From the NCBI GenBank assembly GCA_036365145.1, contig JAEOAD010000034.1, positions 18,257,501 through 18,321,500 of the forward strand: 64,000 nucleotides of DNA, in the 5' to 3' direction. The position numbers and the translations under genes were made by a program. This document shows positions 33,258 through 43,830 of this stretch, piece after piece. The notes beneath the pieces are model-generated. The model was not told the origin of the DNA. It ran no database searches and saw only the letters and a list, made by a program, of their open reading frames with translations. Within the stretch, counting starts at the first letter, position 1, and each line of letters begins with the position of its first letter. This DNA is from Orientallactaga sibirica. Its lineage: Eukaryota > Chordata > Mammalia > Rodentia > Dipodidae.

Positions 33258-33626
33258 TGTTGGTTAGCTTTCTTATGTCTGTGACCAAACACCAGGCAAG
33301 AACAGCTTAAGGAGGAAGTATGTGTTTGGTTAATGGTTCAAGAGGATTCCATCCATCATGGCAGAGAGGGTGTAGAGGAGCAGAGCAGCTTCCATCGTTG
33401 GGCCAGAAAGCAGGAAAAAGGGGGTGCTTGCATTCTTCTGGCTTTCTTTTAGTTCGCTTTTATTCTGTCTGAGTCCTCATGTGATAGTGCTATCCACAGG
33501 GCATTTTTTTCCTTTAGTTAATCTCCTCTGGAAATACTCTCACAGACATGTATATCCAATGGTATGCCTCAGTCTCCCAGGTGATTCTAAAACTCAGTCA
33601 AGTTGCAATGAAGATTGACCACCACA
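33258..33626 (-). mobile_element. MaLR-like LTR, antisense
   Basis: CTTATGTCTGTGACCAAACACC, ACAGCTTAAGGAGGAAG and CATCATGGCAGAGAG near the left end, and ACTCAGTCAAGTTGCAATGAAGATTGACCACCACA at the right end are reverse complements of the LTR family at 36906-37275 (which starts with GTTTGTCAACTTGACAGG). No target duplication seen. Confidence 0.65.
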
Positions 33627-33719
33627 CATGGAGTCATATTTCTTGGAGCCACAGAAGAATTCCAAGGAAGCTACAAACCAAGTCTCCTATCCTCATGGAG
33701 ATTATACAGCCCTCACATG

Positions 33720-34090
33720 GTTTATTAGTTTCCAGGACTACCACAAAACTTTAGCATATATTAGGTGGCTCAAAAATAAAAATATATTTTCTTTTCTCCA
33801 TCTGAAGGCTGGAAATATGGACTAAAGTTGCTGGCAGGACTGGGTTCTCTCCTTGCACCTTCCTGCTTCTACCAGAACTCCTCACATTCCTGACCTTGTA
33901 GTTACAGCAATCCAATGCATACCTCTGCCTTCATAATGCTGTCTTCCATCTAGATGTTTCTGAGTTTACCTCTGTTTTCACTAATAACACATCAGTTATG
34001 AGATTTAGGAACTACCCTAATCCAATATGACTTCAGTTTATCTTTATTACATGTGCTAAAGCCTTATTGCCCAAAAGATCACTTGCTGAG
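33720..34090 (-). repeat. possible ancient MLT1-type LTR
   Basis: TTTATTAGTTTCCAGGACTACCACAAAAC, TTAGGTGGCTCAAAAATAAAAAT, TCTGAAGGCTGGAAATATGGAC and CTAATCCAATATGACTTCAG follow the order of a common mammalian repeat ('ttagtttcctagggctgccataacaaa'). Class name from memory. Confidence 0.45.
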
Positions 34091-34595
34091 GTTCTAGCTG
34101 ACACTCTGACTGGAGATGCCTGAAGCTTTGAATAGTATATAATCCCATATATAGTTCATTATATATGTATATATTCAAATTAACATGTCAAGAACAATAA
34201 TGATTAATAACAATAAGCAATAATAAATGTAACATGATTGGTGATAAAAATTTGTGTCTATGTGGTCTCACTCTAATTTTCTTATTATATTCTGTATTCA
34301 TTCTTCTGGTTAGGATGTTACATGACACTGTGTTTTGATGAAGGAATGGAATGTCATTAACATTGTGACTGAGCATTAGGCTACTACCTAAGAGTTACTT
34401 TAACAACAGCACAGTGATACAGTCACATGTGACCTAATAAGATTTATAGTTACTAATGAATGTGTGAGTAGTGTATAAAGAATGGATACTATAGACAAAT
34501 GAGAAACCATTTCAGACAGGGTAGAGAGGGGCAGTACCAGATTTTATCACAATGCTCAGAAGAGTACAAAATTAAAAACTCTCTGTGATGGTTAG
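34091..34595. other. AT-rich unique DNA
   Basis: Contains TA-rich words (ATATATAGTTCATTATATATG at about 34150) and AATAA repeats. The last five bases (34591-34595, GTTAG) are the target duplication of the next element. Confidence 0.45.
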
Positions 34596-34939
34596 TGTTG
34601 CAGTCAGGTTCACATTGCTGACAGAAATCACATGACCAAGAGCAGCTTTTGGGAAAAATGAGTTTATTTTGGTTTACAGACTAGAGGGGAAGCACCATGA
34701 TGGCAGGGAAAACAATGACATTAGCAGAGGGTGGACATCATTTCCTGGCCAACATAAGATGGACAACAGGAACAGGAGAGTGTGCCAAACACTGGCAAGA
34801 GGAAGCTGGCTATAATATCCATAAGCCTGCCCCTAACAATTCACTGCCTCCAGGAGGCATTAATTCCCAAATCTCCATCAGCTGTGAACCTATCATTCAG
34901 AACACCTAAGTTTATGGAATACATCTGAAAATCACCACA
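34596..34939 (-). repeat. 3' LTR of the 34596-36471 element
   Basis: 344 bp, from TGTTGCAGTCAGG to ATCACCACA on the plus strand. It contains GCACCATGATGGCAGGG and CCTCCAGGAGGCATTAATTC. Divergence from the 5' LTR looks like roughly 10-15% by eye. Confidence 0.88.
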
Positions 34940-36115
34940 TTCCACCCCTGACCCCCATAAACTGATTACTATCTATGACATAAAATGTAACACATTCATC
35001 CAACTTTAAAAGTCCCCATCTGTTTATCAATCCTAATGATGTTCAAACATCCCCAGAATCCAAGGTCTTTTAACTGAGCCATAATACCAAACAATCCCCC
35101 CAAAACCCATAATGGCACAGAATAAACATTCACACTGCAAAAGATGGCATTGGGCAAAGCAAAGAAATATTCAGCAATACAAGATTTAAAACAACCAGGA
35201 CAAACATCAAACTCTATAGCTTCAAGTCCAAATCTCCACCCAGTGACAAATCTCCAAGTCTGATAATTCAAACCAGCAACAAGTCTCTGGATTTCCAATT
35301 CCACCCCTCCAGCTAGGCTACTTACAGTCCTGGAAAACTTCATCCAGGCCATCAGCTGTCCTTAGCAGCCATCTCATGGTTCCAGCATCTCCACTGGGTC
35401 TCCACTGTAACACATGGTTTATTGGCTTCATCAGGTCTCCCCATGCAGGCATCCAGCAAACCTGCTTCACACTGCCCATGTTCATTTCCAACAAACCGTG
35501 TTGCAAATTTAATGATCCTCTCTTTCCTGCATTTTTCATATTTCACAATACCAGGTGGGGTGGAAATTTATTAATACAGGGGGGAATAAAGCATATTTTG
35601 AAGAACAGGACACTCCTTGAGCATTCAGGCCCCTTACAAAAGACTATATATTCTTCCTGTTGCCCCAGTGCAGGTCAGCTGGCCCAATCTCAAATGTGTA
35701 CTTTTTTCATAAAATTGCAGCTGAACAGGCAGAAATTTTAGCCCAAAGATTTCATTTCTGTGCCATATCCCTCTGCTCACACCAGTACATTTCTATACAA
35801 AGCAACCCTGTACAAGTTCTCAGGACATGGCCATAACAGCAAGTGTCTCACACAAACTGCTTCTAGCCCAGTCCAGGAAAAGTTCTTTCTCACCATCATA
35901 AGCCAAACCTCTCAGTCCATAGTTCTTACTGCATTCAAGTCTTTCCGCTCTCTCCAGAACCATCCATCAAACTGTGCTTACAGCACTGCAAGGCATCTCT
36001 TAGTCCAAGGTGTCAAATCCTTTCACATTACTCTTGAAAATCAGCTCCAAAAGGCCAAAGCCACACAGCCAGGTGTCTGGCAGCAAATGACACCACTCTT
36101 CTGTACCAACTTTAC

Positions 36116-36471
36116 TGTTGCAGTCAGGTTCACATTGCTGGCAGAAATCACCTGACCAAGAGCCGCTACTGGGGAAAAAAAAGGGGGGGGGGTATTTTGG
36201 TTTACAAACTCGAGGGGAAGCTCCATGATGGCAGGGGAAAACAATGACATGAGCAGAGGGTGGACATCAATCCCTGGCCAACATCAGGTGGACAAAAAAG
36301 AACAGAAGTGTGTACCAAACACCGGCAAGGGGAAACTGGCTATAACACCCAGAAGCCCACCCCCAACAATACACTGCCTGCAAGAGGCATTAATTCCTAA
36401 ATGTCCATTGGCTGGGAATCCAGCAATCAGAACACATACGTTATGAGGAACACCTGAATCAAACCACCACA
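36116..36471 (-). repeat. 5' LTR of the 34596-36471 element
   Basis: 356 bp, from TGTTGCAGTCAGG to AACCACCACA. It holds an A8G10 run at 36175-36192 that is absent from the 3' LTR and accounts for part of the length difference. Confidence 0.88.
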
Positions 36472-36484
36472 GTTAGTCTTCATT

Positions 36485-36828
36485 TCAAATTTGACTTAAT
36501 TTAGAACACTATGGAAATGCACTTCTGGGTATGTCTGAAACCAAAAAGTTTTCGGTGATGAGGGAAGACTACCCCTGAATATGGATAGTACCATCCCATA
36601 GGCTGATGTAATAGACTGAGTAAAAGAAGAAAGTGAGCTGAGCACCAGAATTCATCTCTCTCTGCCTCCTGACTATAGATGCAATGTGACTAGCTGTCTC
36701 ATACTCCTGCTCCTGAGACTTCCACATTATGATGGACTGTGTTCTTAAACAGTAAGCTGAAATAAACAATTACATATGTGGCTTTTGTCAATTATTTTGT
36801 CACAACTTTGAGAACAGTAACTAGTACA
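36485..36828 (+). mobile_element. MaLR-like LTR, sense
   Basis: TAGTACCATCCCATAGGCTG, AGTGAGCTGAGCACCAGAATTCATC, TGACTATAGATGCAATGTGAC, TTATGATGGACTGTG, AAGCTGAAATAAACAATTAC and terminal AGAACAGTAACTAGTACA. Same family as 36906-37275; the 5' part is diverged. Confidence 0.7.
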
Positions 36829-36905
36829 TTTATGAACAGTTTATTTATGGAATGTTCCATTCAATATTTTTGAGCTACAGTTAAATATGGGTAACTGAAA
36901 CAAAT

Positions 36906-37275
36906 TGTGATAGTTCACATTGTTTGTCAACTTGACAGGACATAGAATCATCTGTGAAGGATTATCTAGATTAGGTGCCTTCAAGGGATTAATTAATTGA
37001 GATGGGACGAGCCACTCAACTGTGGCGTGGCACCATTTCATGGGCCAGGGTCCTGAACATCATAAAAAGGAGCGAGTTTGACAGTATACCAGCCTTTATT
37101 ACTCTCTGTTTCCTTAATGCAATATAGATGTGACCAGCTGCCTCAAACTCTTAACACCATGCCCTCCCCTCCATGACAGACTGTGGACTGGAACTATAAG
37201 CTGAAATAAATCCTTCTTGCCTTAAACTGATTTTTGGCATTTTATCCCAGTGATAAGAAGGTAACTTTTAATACA
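36906..37275 (+). mobile_element. MaLR-like LTR, sense
   Basis: GTTTGTCAACTTGACAGG near the start, GTGGCACCATTTCATGGGCC, ATAAAAAGGAGCGAG (TATA-like), CCATGACAGACTGTGG, AATAAATCC near 37206 and CAGTGATAAGAAGGTAAC at the end, closing with ATACA. No target duplication seen. Confidence 0.72.
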
Positions 37276-37379
37276 GAGAGGGGAATAAAACTGTAGGTAA
37301 AAGGGGCCACTGTACATAAATATGAGGGGACACTATTAGACTCAGATCAGATGTTATCATGGTACCAGGGAGGATAGCC

Positions 37380-37790
37380 TTTAATCCAGGCCCTGCTAGG
37401 AAATCACTGTGTGAACTAGAATATTTCTTAACATCTCTGAATCTCTATCTTCTCAGACTAACTTCCAAGTCTGGTTAGAAGAAATAACTAATCTAATCCA
37501 CTCAGGAACCTCAGCCAAAGCCTGGCACCCAAGCATACAGACAAACTTCTTCCTAAATGCTGACAGTAAAGCCACAGGTTCCAAAACTGGCTGCTAGGGT
37601 GAAGCTGTGTCACCTCAAATCAGGGGAGGATGGGCAAATTGCCCTTAAAAGCTCTCATTTCTTTATCATAAAATGGAGGTAGGAATTGTTTCTACTTCTT
37701 GGGTGGTAGTGGTGGGCAGCACAGGATCAATGTAAGCAAAACAATGCATGTAGCATGTTCCTAGTACGTGGTATCTTGTTTATGAGTGCT
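37380..37790 (+). repeat. two MIR fragments (ancient)
   Basis: About 37380-37460: CTGTGTGAACTAGAATATTTC, CATCTCTGAATCTC. About 37605-37780: TCATTTCTTTATCATAAAATGGAGGTAGGAATTG, then GCATGTAGCATGTTCCTAGTACG. Both in sense orientation. Confidence 0.55.
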
Positions 37791-38004
37791 CTTGTATAAT
37801 ACGATGCAGTTTTCCATGTGATAGGAACAGGACAGTGTCCTGGGGACAGAGCAAAGCTTAGTGAGCATTATGAAACTGGCTTTTTTCCAAGAAGAGAGAG
37901 AACTCTCAAGTCAGAGATTCTGGATCCAGGCTTGACTGTGCTTGGTTATGATTCAAGAGGCTACAGGTCCCCCCTTGGTAGTTACCTCAAACCAGTGAAT
38001 TTAC

Positions 38005-38008
<4 letters not shown>

Positions 38009-38048
<40 letters not shown>

Positions 38049-38050
38049 AC
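38009..38050. repeat. (CA)n microsatellite
   Basis: About 16 uninterrupted CA units followed by one AAACACACAC interruption. Confidence 0.97.
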
Positions 38051-38449
38051 GCCTCAGCTGCCAGATAAAGGTGACCGAGGAGATCAGGGTGGAAGATGGC
38101 TGGGAGCTGGGGGCGGAGAAGCTGCCTGGAGCTCGTTAGTAACTGACTGCTCTGGTGGAACAGACCTCTCCAGGGGGCTATAACTTCTGTCTCTGGAAGA
38201 AAGAATGATGAGTGGGAGGTGGCAGAGGCTCCTGCAGCCTACAGCTAGGAGGGCAAGGAGAGCAAAGCTGGGTCTCTGACTTCCTATATCCCCTGCAGAT
38301 CTGTGGAAAGAGAAAAGCTATGTCATGCAGAAGAAAGGTGGGGCATGTTGGAAGCAAGCTGGAACTTGGACACAGAGCTCTCTTTAAGAAGGTATCCATC
38401 CTGACGTGGTGCATAGCTTAAATACTCAAAGATACTATTACAGTCTTGA
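38051..38449. other. unique, locally GC-richer DNA
   Basis: Overlapping frames (69-121 codons) on both strands partly read through the CA repeat. No recognisable protein. Confidence 0.4.
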
Positions 38450-38640
38450 AGAGGCAGCCTGGTACAGAAGGAGGTTATGATTATCAGAGGCTAGGTTCTG
38501 CAGGTCTTATTGGGTCCTAATAAATCAGCATTTTCTTGCATAACTCAGTGTCTTTGTGCCTCAGGGTCTATATTTGTAAAGTGGAAATACTTTAGAATCA
38601 TTTTGACTTGTCATAACAATGAAATGAACTGACGATTCAC
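38450..38640 (+). repeat. MIR SINE fragment (ancient)
   Basis: AACTCAGTGTCTTTGTGCCTCAGGGTC, TATTTGTAAAGTGGAAATAC and TAACAATGAAATGAACTGA are MIR landmarks. Confidence 0.65.
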
Positions 38641-38669
38641 AACTTCATTCCTATTGGCCCATCAAACTC

Positions 38670-38935
38670 ACTTCAGCCATACCCTTTCCCGGGACACCTT
38701 CCCTGATGTGGTGGGATTGGATGTCCCTGATCAATGTCCTGGCAAGCATTTCTAGCCTTCTTCCTAGACATTAATACTTTGCCACCATGTAATAATTAAA
38801 TGTTTGCCTGTCTGTCTCCTGTTCCGGGTTGTGTACTCCCAAGGGACAAAGAACGTCTTATTCCAGTGACAATCCTGTTGTCCAATGTAAGTCTGGGTAC
38901 AAACTAAGTGCATAAATGAATGAACTAATCTGCTT
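38670..38935 (+). repeat. L2 LINE 3' end (ancient)
   Basis: CGGGACACCTTCCCTGATG, TTTGCCTGTCTGTCTCCTG, GTACTCCCAAGGGACAAAGAACGTCTTATTCC and AACTAAGTGCATAAATGAATGAAC reproduce the order of the L2 3' end up to its terminal GAATGAA. Confidence 0.75.
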
Positions 38936-39129
38936 GGGCAAAAATAAGTCTACTTACAAAGATCTTTAGGCAGCAATTATAAACAGCAGTCTGAAGGTAC
39001 AATGGAGGAATAGACTAATAAACACTCTTCTCTTTTCTCAGGTAACTTTAATATAGACATCATTAGAAAAGGGTGTGTTTAGAAAAAGTCCTAACAAATG
39101 GTTGACACTACTGTCCCAATTTAAATTAA

Positions 39130-39298
39130 TTATTCAATCGTTCCCAACCCTATGCCACTACTCTTATTTTACGTAAGAGAAACTGAAGCTCAGAATGATG
39201 AATTAGCTTGCCCAGGATCACAAAGCCAGTAAAGGACAGAGCCTTTGATATGAGCCCTCATATACCTGACCACAGAATCTATCCTTCTCATCAGGCCT
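39130..39298 (-). repeat. MIR SINE fragment (ancient)
   Basis: CTTATTTTACGTAAGAGAAACTGAAGCTCAGAATGATG, TTGCCCAGGATCACAAAGCCAG and AAGGACAGAGCCTTTGATATG are the reverse-complement MIR core. Confidence 0.8.
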
Positions 39299-39805
39299 CT
39301 TCAGATGAATAAGTGAGGATACCTAAACACAAATTGCCACACATAAAGAGAAAACTGAGGGAATTGGGCTGGCCTGAGTACCTTACCCCACATAAGACTT
39401 TGTCTGTACCTTCTTATCCATGTATTGACTAAAGAAAGGTGAGGTAAAATATTTTGGACATCAGGTATCCAGGGAGGTAGGATGAATTAAGCCCCTTTTT
39501 GTCAATGGCAGATAGTTCTTGTTCTAATGCATGTGGTCATAGGTGCCTTGAGATTTTGAGAATGCTCACAGGACAAAGAGAAAAGCAAGTTTTTTGCTTT
39601 ACACAGAAGGAAAACATTGTCAAAATTCAGGGGTGAAAGGCCTTGCTGTTGGGCACAGCAAAAATCTAATGCCACTCAAGTGAAGGTTATCCAATGTGTT
39701 TTGAGCCTTTGTTTGATGCCAGTTTTGCCCATTTTCTCAGTTCTTACAATACTCTGCTCATTTTATAGAAGTACTCAAGGAGAAATGGCACTGAGAGCCA
39801 TGTTT

Positions 39806-40012
39806 CTTTTTATTTAATTTATTTGAGAGAGAGAGAGGTTGAGAGAGAGAGAGAGAGACTGAGAAAGGGCACACCAGGGCCTCCAGCCACTGCAAATGAA
39901 GTCCAGACTCATGCACCACCTTGTACATCTGGTTTACATGGGTACTGGGCAATTGAACCTGGGTCCCAATGCTTCGCAGACAAGCAGCTTAATTGCTAAG
40001 CCATGCATCTTC
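39806..40012 (-). mobile_element. Dip-type tRNA SINE, antisense
   Basis: TTTATTTAATTTATTTGAGAGAGAGAGAGG, AAAGGGCACACCAGGGCCTCC, ACCTTGTACATCTGGTTTACATGGG, AATTGAACCTGGG (B-box complement) and AAGCAGCTTAATTGCTAAGCCAT. The head end is degraded. Confidence 0.9.
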
Positions 40013-40429
40013 TGTGTAACATAACTGAGATTAACAAGCATCCTTAACTAGCTACCAAAACTACCATTTTAGCTAGATATACCCATGTGGATGCAAGGCA
40101 CTGTAGTATAATTCCAGCTAGTGGAATAGCAAGTCTAGACACAAAATAAGACTCAGTGTAACATAAAGACAAGATTTGTTTTAATGAATCACCCAAACAA
40201 CTATTAATTCTGAACTTCCTTCTCTCCACCTATACCTCTTAAACTTCCTCTGTCCTCAGCACACCACTGGATTTAAGTCCATAAAAAACACAATTATGTG
40301 ATGCCAGTTGGCCCCTAAATGATGCATGGTAACATACCACTCTAAGGGCACTATTTAAAAATGGGTAAAGATTTAACTATAAGGCTTAACTATATTTTTT
40401 TTCTAAAATAAGTAAATAAAAGGGAGCTT

Positions 40430-40743
40430 CCAAAAATACCCACCAGTAGAGAATGGAAACAATAAAGTATGGCACAGGTGTTATAACTGGGGTTCAATAA
40501 AGTGCTGAAAAATTATTTGTGGAATAATATTTAGAGATACAGCATAATCACATATTTCAAATATATGTGTGCATTTTCAAAATCAGGTAATAGATAAAAC
40601 CACATGACCAGATGTAATACAGGTGATAGATAAAACTACATGACCAGATGTAATACAGGTGACTTTTATTCTGTATTTTTGATAATTAACATTTTTCAAT
40701 GTTCTATAATGAATTTATCTGTAGGCTTTAAAAAGTGGAAAAT
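40430..40743 (+). repeat. old L1 3'-end fragment
   Basis: CACCAGTAGAGAATGGAAACAATAAAGTATGG recalls L1 ORF2-end sequence ('aatggataaataaattgtgg'), followed by TTCAATAAAGTGCTG and, further on, GACTTTTATTCTGTATTTTTG. It contains a 36-bp tandem duplication (40585-40656). Diverged. Confidence 0.5.
40585..40656. repeat. 36-bp tandem duplication, two copies
   Basis: AGGTAATAGATAAAACCACA... (40585-40620) is repeated at 40621-40656 with only two differences by eye (A/G and C/T). AGGTGA follows as the start of a third copy. Confidence 0.95.
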
Positions 40744-40760
40744 AATTAACATCTATTTAT

Positions 40761-40990
40761 TTATTTTTAAATATTTTATTTTTATTCATTTATTTGAGAG
40801 AGAGAGAAAGAAAGAAAGATACACAGAGAGAGAGACAGAATGGGCATTCCAAGGCCTCTAGCCATTGCAAACAAACTCCAGATGCATGCGCCACCTTGTG
40901 CATCTGGCTTATGTGGGCCCTGGGGAATTGAACTGAGGTCCTTTGGCTTTGCAGGCAAACGCCGTAACCACAAAGCCATCTCTCCAGCCC
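40761..40990 (-). mobile_element. Dip-type tRNA SINE, antisense, well preserved
   Basis: Full antisense copy with (GA)n block, GATGCATGCGCCACCTTGTGCATCTGGC, AATTGAACTGAGGTCCTTTGGC and AAGCCATCTCTCCAGCCC. A 17-bp target duplication AATTAACATYTATTTAT (40744-40760 and 40991-41007, one mismatch) flanks it. Confidence 0.95.
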
Positions 40991-41007
40991 AATTAACATT
41001 TATTTAT

Positions 41008-41670
41008 AAAATACACAATAAACATTCAAATCACAAATCTCCTTTGGTTGTCTTAATAAAAAAGACCTGTTTACATGCACATAAAAGGTACAAAGGAAGC
41101 ACTAAGTCTACAGAGAAATCTAACTCAATAATTGGCATCTGTTAGGGAATGGCAAGCATCTGCTTAGTGTCTCCCCAAGAATGAATGTGTTTGAATGACA
41201 GTAGGATGGATTTGTGTTGAATACAAGGACGGGTGTTGTGGATGCAATAGTTATCCCAGCTCAACACAGATGCCTTTTTTGTGGACACCAAAGACCAGCA
41301 AAGACAGCAGAAGAGAGGCTTGAGTCTTAATGACCGTGGCCATGCTAGCTACAGAAAGCAACTTTATGCAGCATTCCTTCTACACCCCAATTGTCACCAT
41401 TCCATGAGACACATGTGACATATGAGATAAAAAGATGAATTAGGTGCTTATCAGCATATTTCCAGAAAAGAATAGAGTTGTTCATGAAGCTCAGGCCTAT
41501 TTATTTCCACACACAGTATCTACACCTAAGGCAGATTCTCTTAGGTTTCCTGCCTGACAATATTCTTCTCACTAAACTTGCTGTAGTGGCAATTATTTTA
41601 AAAACTTTTAAAGTACACTGAGATCTACAGAAAAATTGTGACAATAGTGCACAGTTCCCATATGATCTAC
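41008..41670. other. unique non-coding DNA
   Basis: No repeat or exon recognised. Confidence 0.4.
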
Positions 41671-42068
41671 TGTGATGATGGTTTATACTGATTGTCAATC
41701 TGACAGCTCCTAGATCACCTGTGAGGAATTACCTAGGTTAGGTTAGCTCTGGGCATAGCTTTGAGCAACTGTGTTGATTAGGATAACTGAGGTGGGAAGA
41801 CCCTTCTTACTATGGGTAGCTCTGTAGCATGGGTCAGGGTCCTGGACTGTATAAAAAGGTAATAGATGACTGAGTGCCAGCATTCATCACTCTCTGCTTC
41901 TTAGTGTGAATTGAATGTGAACAGTTGCCTCAAACTTCTGCTGCCATGCCTTCCCTGCCATTATGGACTTTAACCTAGAACTGTAAGCCCAAATCAACCC
42001 TTCCTACCTTAAGCTTATGTGGATCAGGTATGTAGTCACAGCAAGCAGAAAAGTAATTAATATACTCA
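41671..42068 (+). mobile_element. MaLR-like LTR, sense
   Basis: GTTTATACTGATTGTCAATCTGACAG, GTAGCATGGGTCAGGGTCCTGGACTG, TATAAAAAGG (TATA-like, about 41850), CCATTATGGACTTTAACC, CAAATCAACCCTTCC and CACAGCAAGCAGAAAAGTAATTAA. Same family as 36906-37275. End set at a CA; no target duplication seen. Confidence 0.68.
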
Positions 42069-42190
42069 CACTCATGGTTGCTCTATTGTCTACGCCTTAT
42101 ACTGGCATGTCATAATTAATGAACTCATGTTAACTTAAATTATGAATTAGTGTCTATGTTATATTTAGATTTCACTAATCTTTGCCTACA

Positions 42191-42196
42191 TTCTTT

Positions 42197-42248
<52 letters not shown>

Positions 42249-42264
42249 TTTTTCTTTCTTTCTT
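42191..42264. repeat. (TTTC)n microsatellite
   Basis: About 18 TTTC units with small interruptions near both ends (TTTTTTTC at about 42247). Confidence 0.97.
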
Positions 42265-42269
42265 CAGTG

Positions 42270-42745
42270 GCCTGCATTACATCTATTTATCAGGTCTCCT
42301 TAATTTCCTCCTTACTGAGACATTTTCTCAGACTCTCTTTGTTTTTTATTATCTTGCCAGTTTGAGGAGGTCTAGTCATGTATTGAGGGGTAAAATGCCC
42401 CTTGATTGGGATTTGTATGATATATTTTGCTGTACCAGACTGGGCTCATGGGTTTTGGGGAGGAAGGTCACAGAAGTACGTTGCCATTCTCATCACCTTT
42501 ATCAATGATAGATGCTATTAATGTGACATCACTGAAATCATTCAGCGACATCACATGCCGTGGGAGAGTTTTTCAACTTTCTCTACTGTAACTCATCTTT
42601 TCTTCCCTTTCATACTAACAAACTTAGTATGCACACCAAACATTTTAGAAATGAGGAAGGTTAGTCTCTGCCTTCTTGAGAATGGAGAGTGTATAAAAAT
42701 ATTTAGAATTCTATATGGCATGTATGTCTATATTCCTTCATTTAC

Positions 42746-42776
<31 letters not shown>

Positions 42777-43740
42777 TTATTGTTGAATGTCTCATTGATG
42801 TAAGTCTATGTAGATTCTTGGGTATTTATTTTATATAAGTCTTCTTGTTTTTCTGAAATTGTTCCAGCATTAGCCATTAGGAGCTCTTGAAACTACCACC
42901 AGTGTCTCTTTAACATGTCCCCTAACTATGTATGTCATTGTTTAAGAATACTGTCCTACTTTCTGGTATAATTAGGTGCTCTGGGTTTGCCTTGTGTATT
43001 TCCTTTTCCAGAGTTAAAATCAGACATTTCTCCAAACAGCTTTTGTTTCTCTTATTAGAATGGTATTAGAAACCAAGATATTGGTTTAGGTTACTTGTGG
43101 CTACTTGGGTGTCATTGACAGACTAAGAAACTATATGTGTCTATCTTAATCCTTATCCAATTAACACCTATAAGCAGTTTTATGTTTAGCAGTCTGTGTC
43201 TATTTTCATAAGGCATGAGTTCATACTAACATCTCAAACTGTAATCCATCACCACATGGATTCATTCCATCCTCTTCTCCAAGGGACTTGGTTCTCACCA
43301 CTTGTATCTTTTACTTAATTATTCACCTTTTCCTTAATTGTTACTTGATTGCTTATCAGATAGATTGATGATAGCTAGATTAATACATAATGTCTTCATG
43401 AATGTTAGCCTTCATCTCCTTGAGAAACAGCAATTTCAGCTAGCATACACTGCTTATACCCAGTTCTTTTATCTTTAGTCTCAGGGACACCAATAATTTC
43501 CAAAATTACTTAGGTTGTCACCTTTTCTCCCCATGCTTTTCAAGTATCATTTCATGTATTCATAATGCAGTTGGATTCTTTTGTCACTTAATGTATTCCA
43601 TCCTGAGATTCTCTGAACCTCTAAATTATTATTTTTAATTTGCATACATCAAGGTTCAATCTTTGTGCTGTAAAATTCTCACTAACTCTATACTTTAATA
43701 AGGCTATATCTTAGTGCTGTAACTTTCACAGGTTTCTTCC
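42270..43740. repeat. old L1 3'-UTR-like fragment (ancient L1M type)
   Basis: A long diverged match in order to a common mammalian repeat I recall as L1M 3' sequence: CCAGTTTGAGGAGGTCTAGTCATG, GATTGGGATTTGTATGATATATTTTGC, GGGTTTTGGGGAGGAAGGTCAC, AATTGTTCCAGCATTAGCCATTAGGAGCTCTTG, AATGGTATTAGAAACCAAGAT, GGTGTCATTG and GAGTTCATACTAACATCTC. Strand of the parent element not established. Confidence 0.6.
42739..42780. repeat. (TTTA)n microsatellite
   Basis: About 10 TTTA units inside the old L1-like fragment; the parent repeat has a T/A-rich tract here. Confidence 0.95.
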
Positions 43741-43754
43741 TAGTTCTATAACTT

Positions 43755-43830
43755 TAAAAAAACTATATTTAATTGACACATAATATTGAGTATATTTGCA
43801 GGGTATGGTGTGGTATTTCCACTTATTCCC
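43755..43830 (-). repeat. L1 3' terminus, antisense
   Basis: ATTTAATTGACACATAATATTGAGTATATTTGCAGGGTATGG is the reverse complement of the L1 3' end 'tgtaccccataaatatgtacaattattatgtgtcaat'. Confidence 0.6.

Larger units (their letters stand above)
34596..36471 (-). mobile_element. complete non-autonomous MaLR-like LTR retrotransposon
   Basis: 1,876 bp on the minus strand: 5' LTR (36116-36471), internal region of 1,176 bp (34940-36115) and 3' LTR (34596-34939). A perfect 5-bp target duplication GTTAG flanks it (34591-34595 and 36472-36476). On the minus strand the internal part starts TTGGTACAGAAGAGTGGTG, like the Leu-tRNA primer site of MaLR elements, and ends in a GGGGGTCAGGGGTGGAA polypurine tract before the 3' LTR. 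There is no gag, pol or env frame; the 121- and 131-codon frames are antisense to it. Likely mobilised in trans. Confidence 0.9.

Noticed and set aside
35376..36155. Frames of 121 and 131 codons as possible retroviral genes
   Set aside because: They run antisense to the LTR element that contains them and show no gag, protease, reverse transcriptase or envelope motif.
36175..36192. A8G10 run as a G-quadruplex or regulatory signal
   Set aside because: A single uninterrupted G run within an LTR does not make a quadruplex motif by itself and is probably slippage.
37818..38183. 121-codon frame containing a poly-TH stretch
   Set aside because: The TH repeat is the translated CA microsatellite; the rest is unrecognisable and has overlapping frames on the other strand.
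42150..42508. 71- and 108-codon frames with long F/L/S runs, membrane-like
   Set aside because: The run is translated (TTTC)n microsatellite, not a membrane protein.
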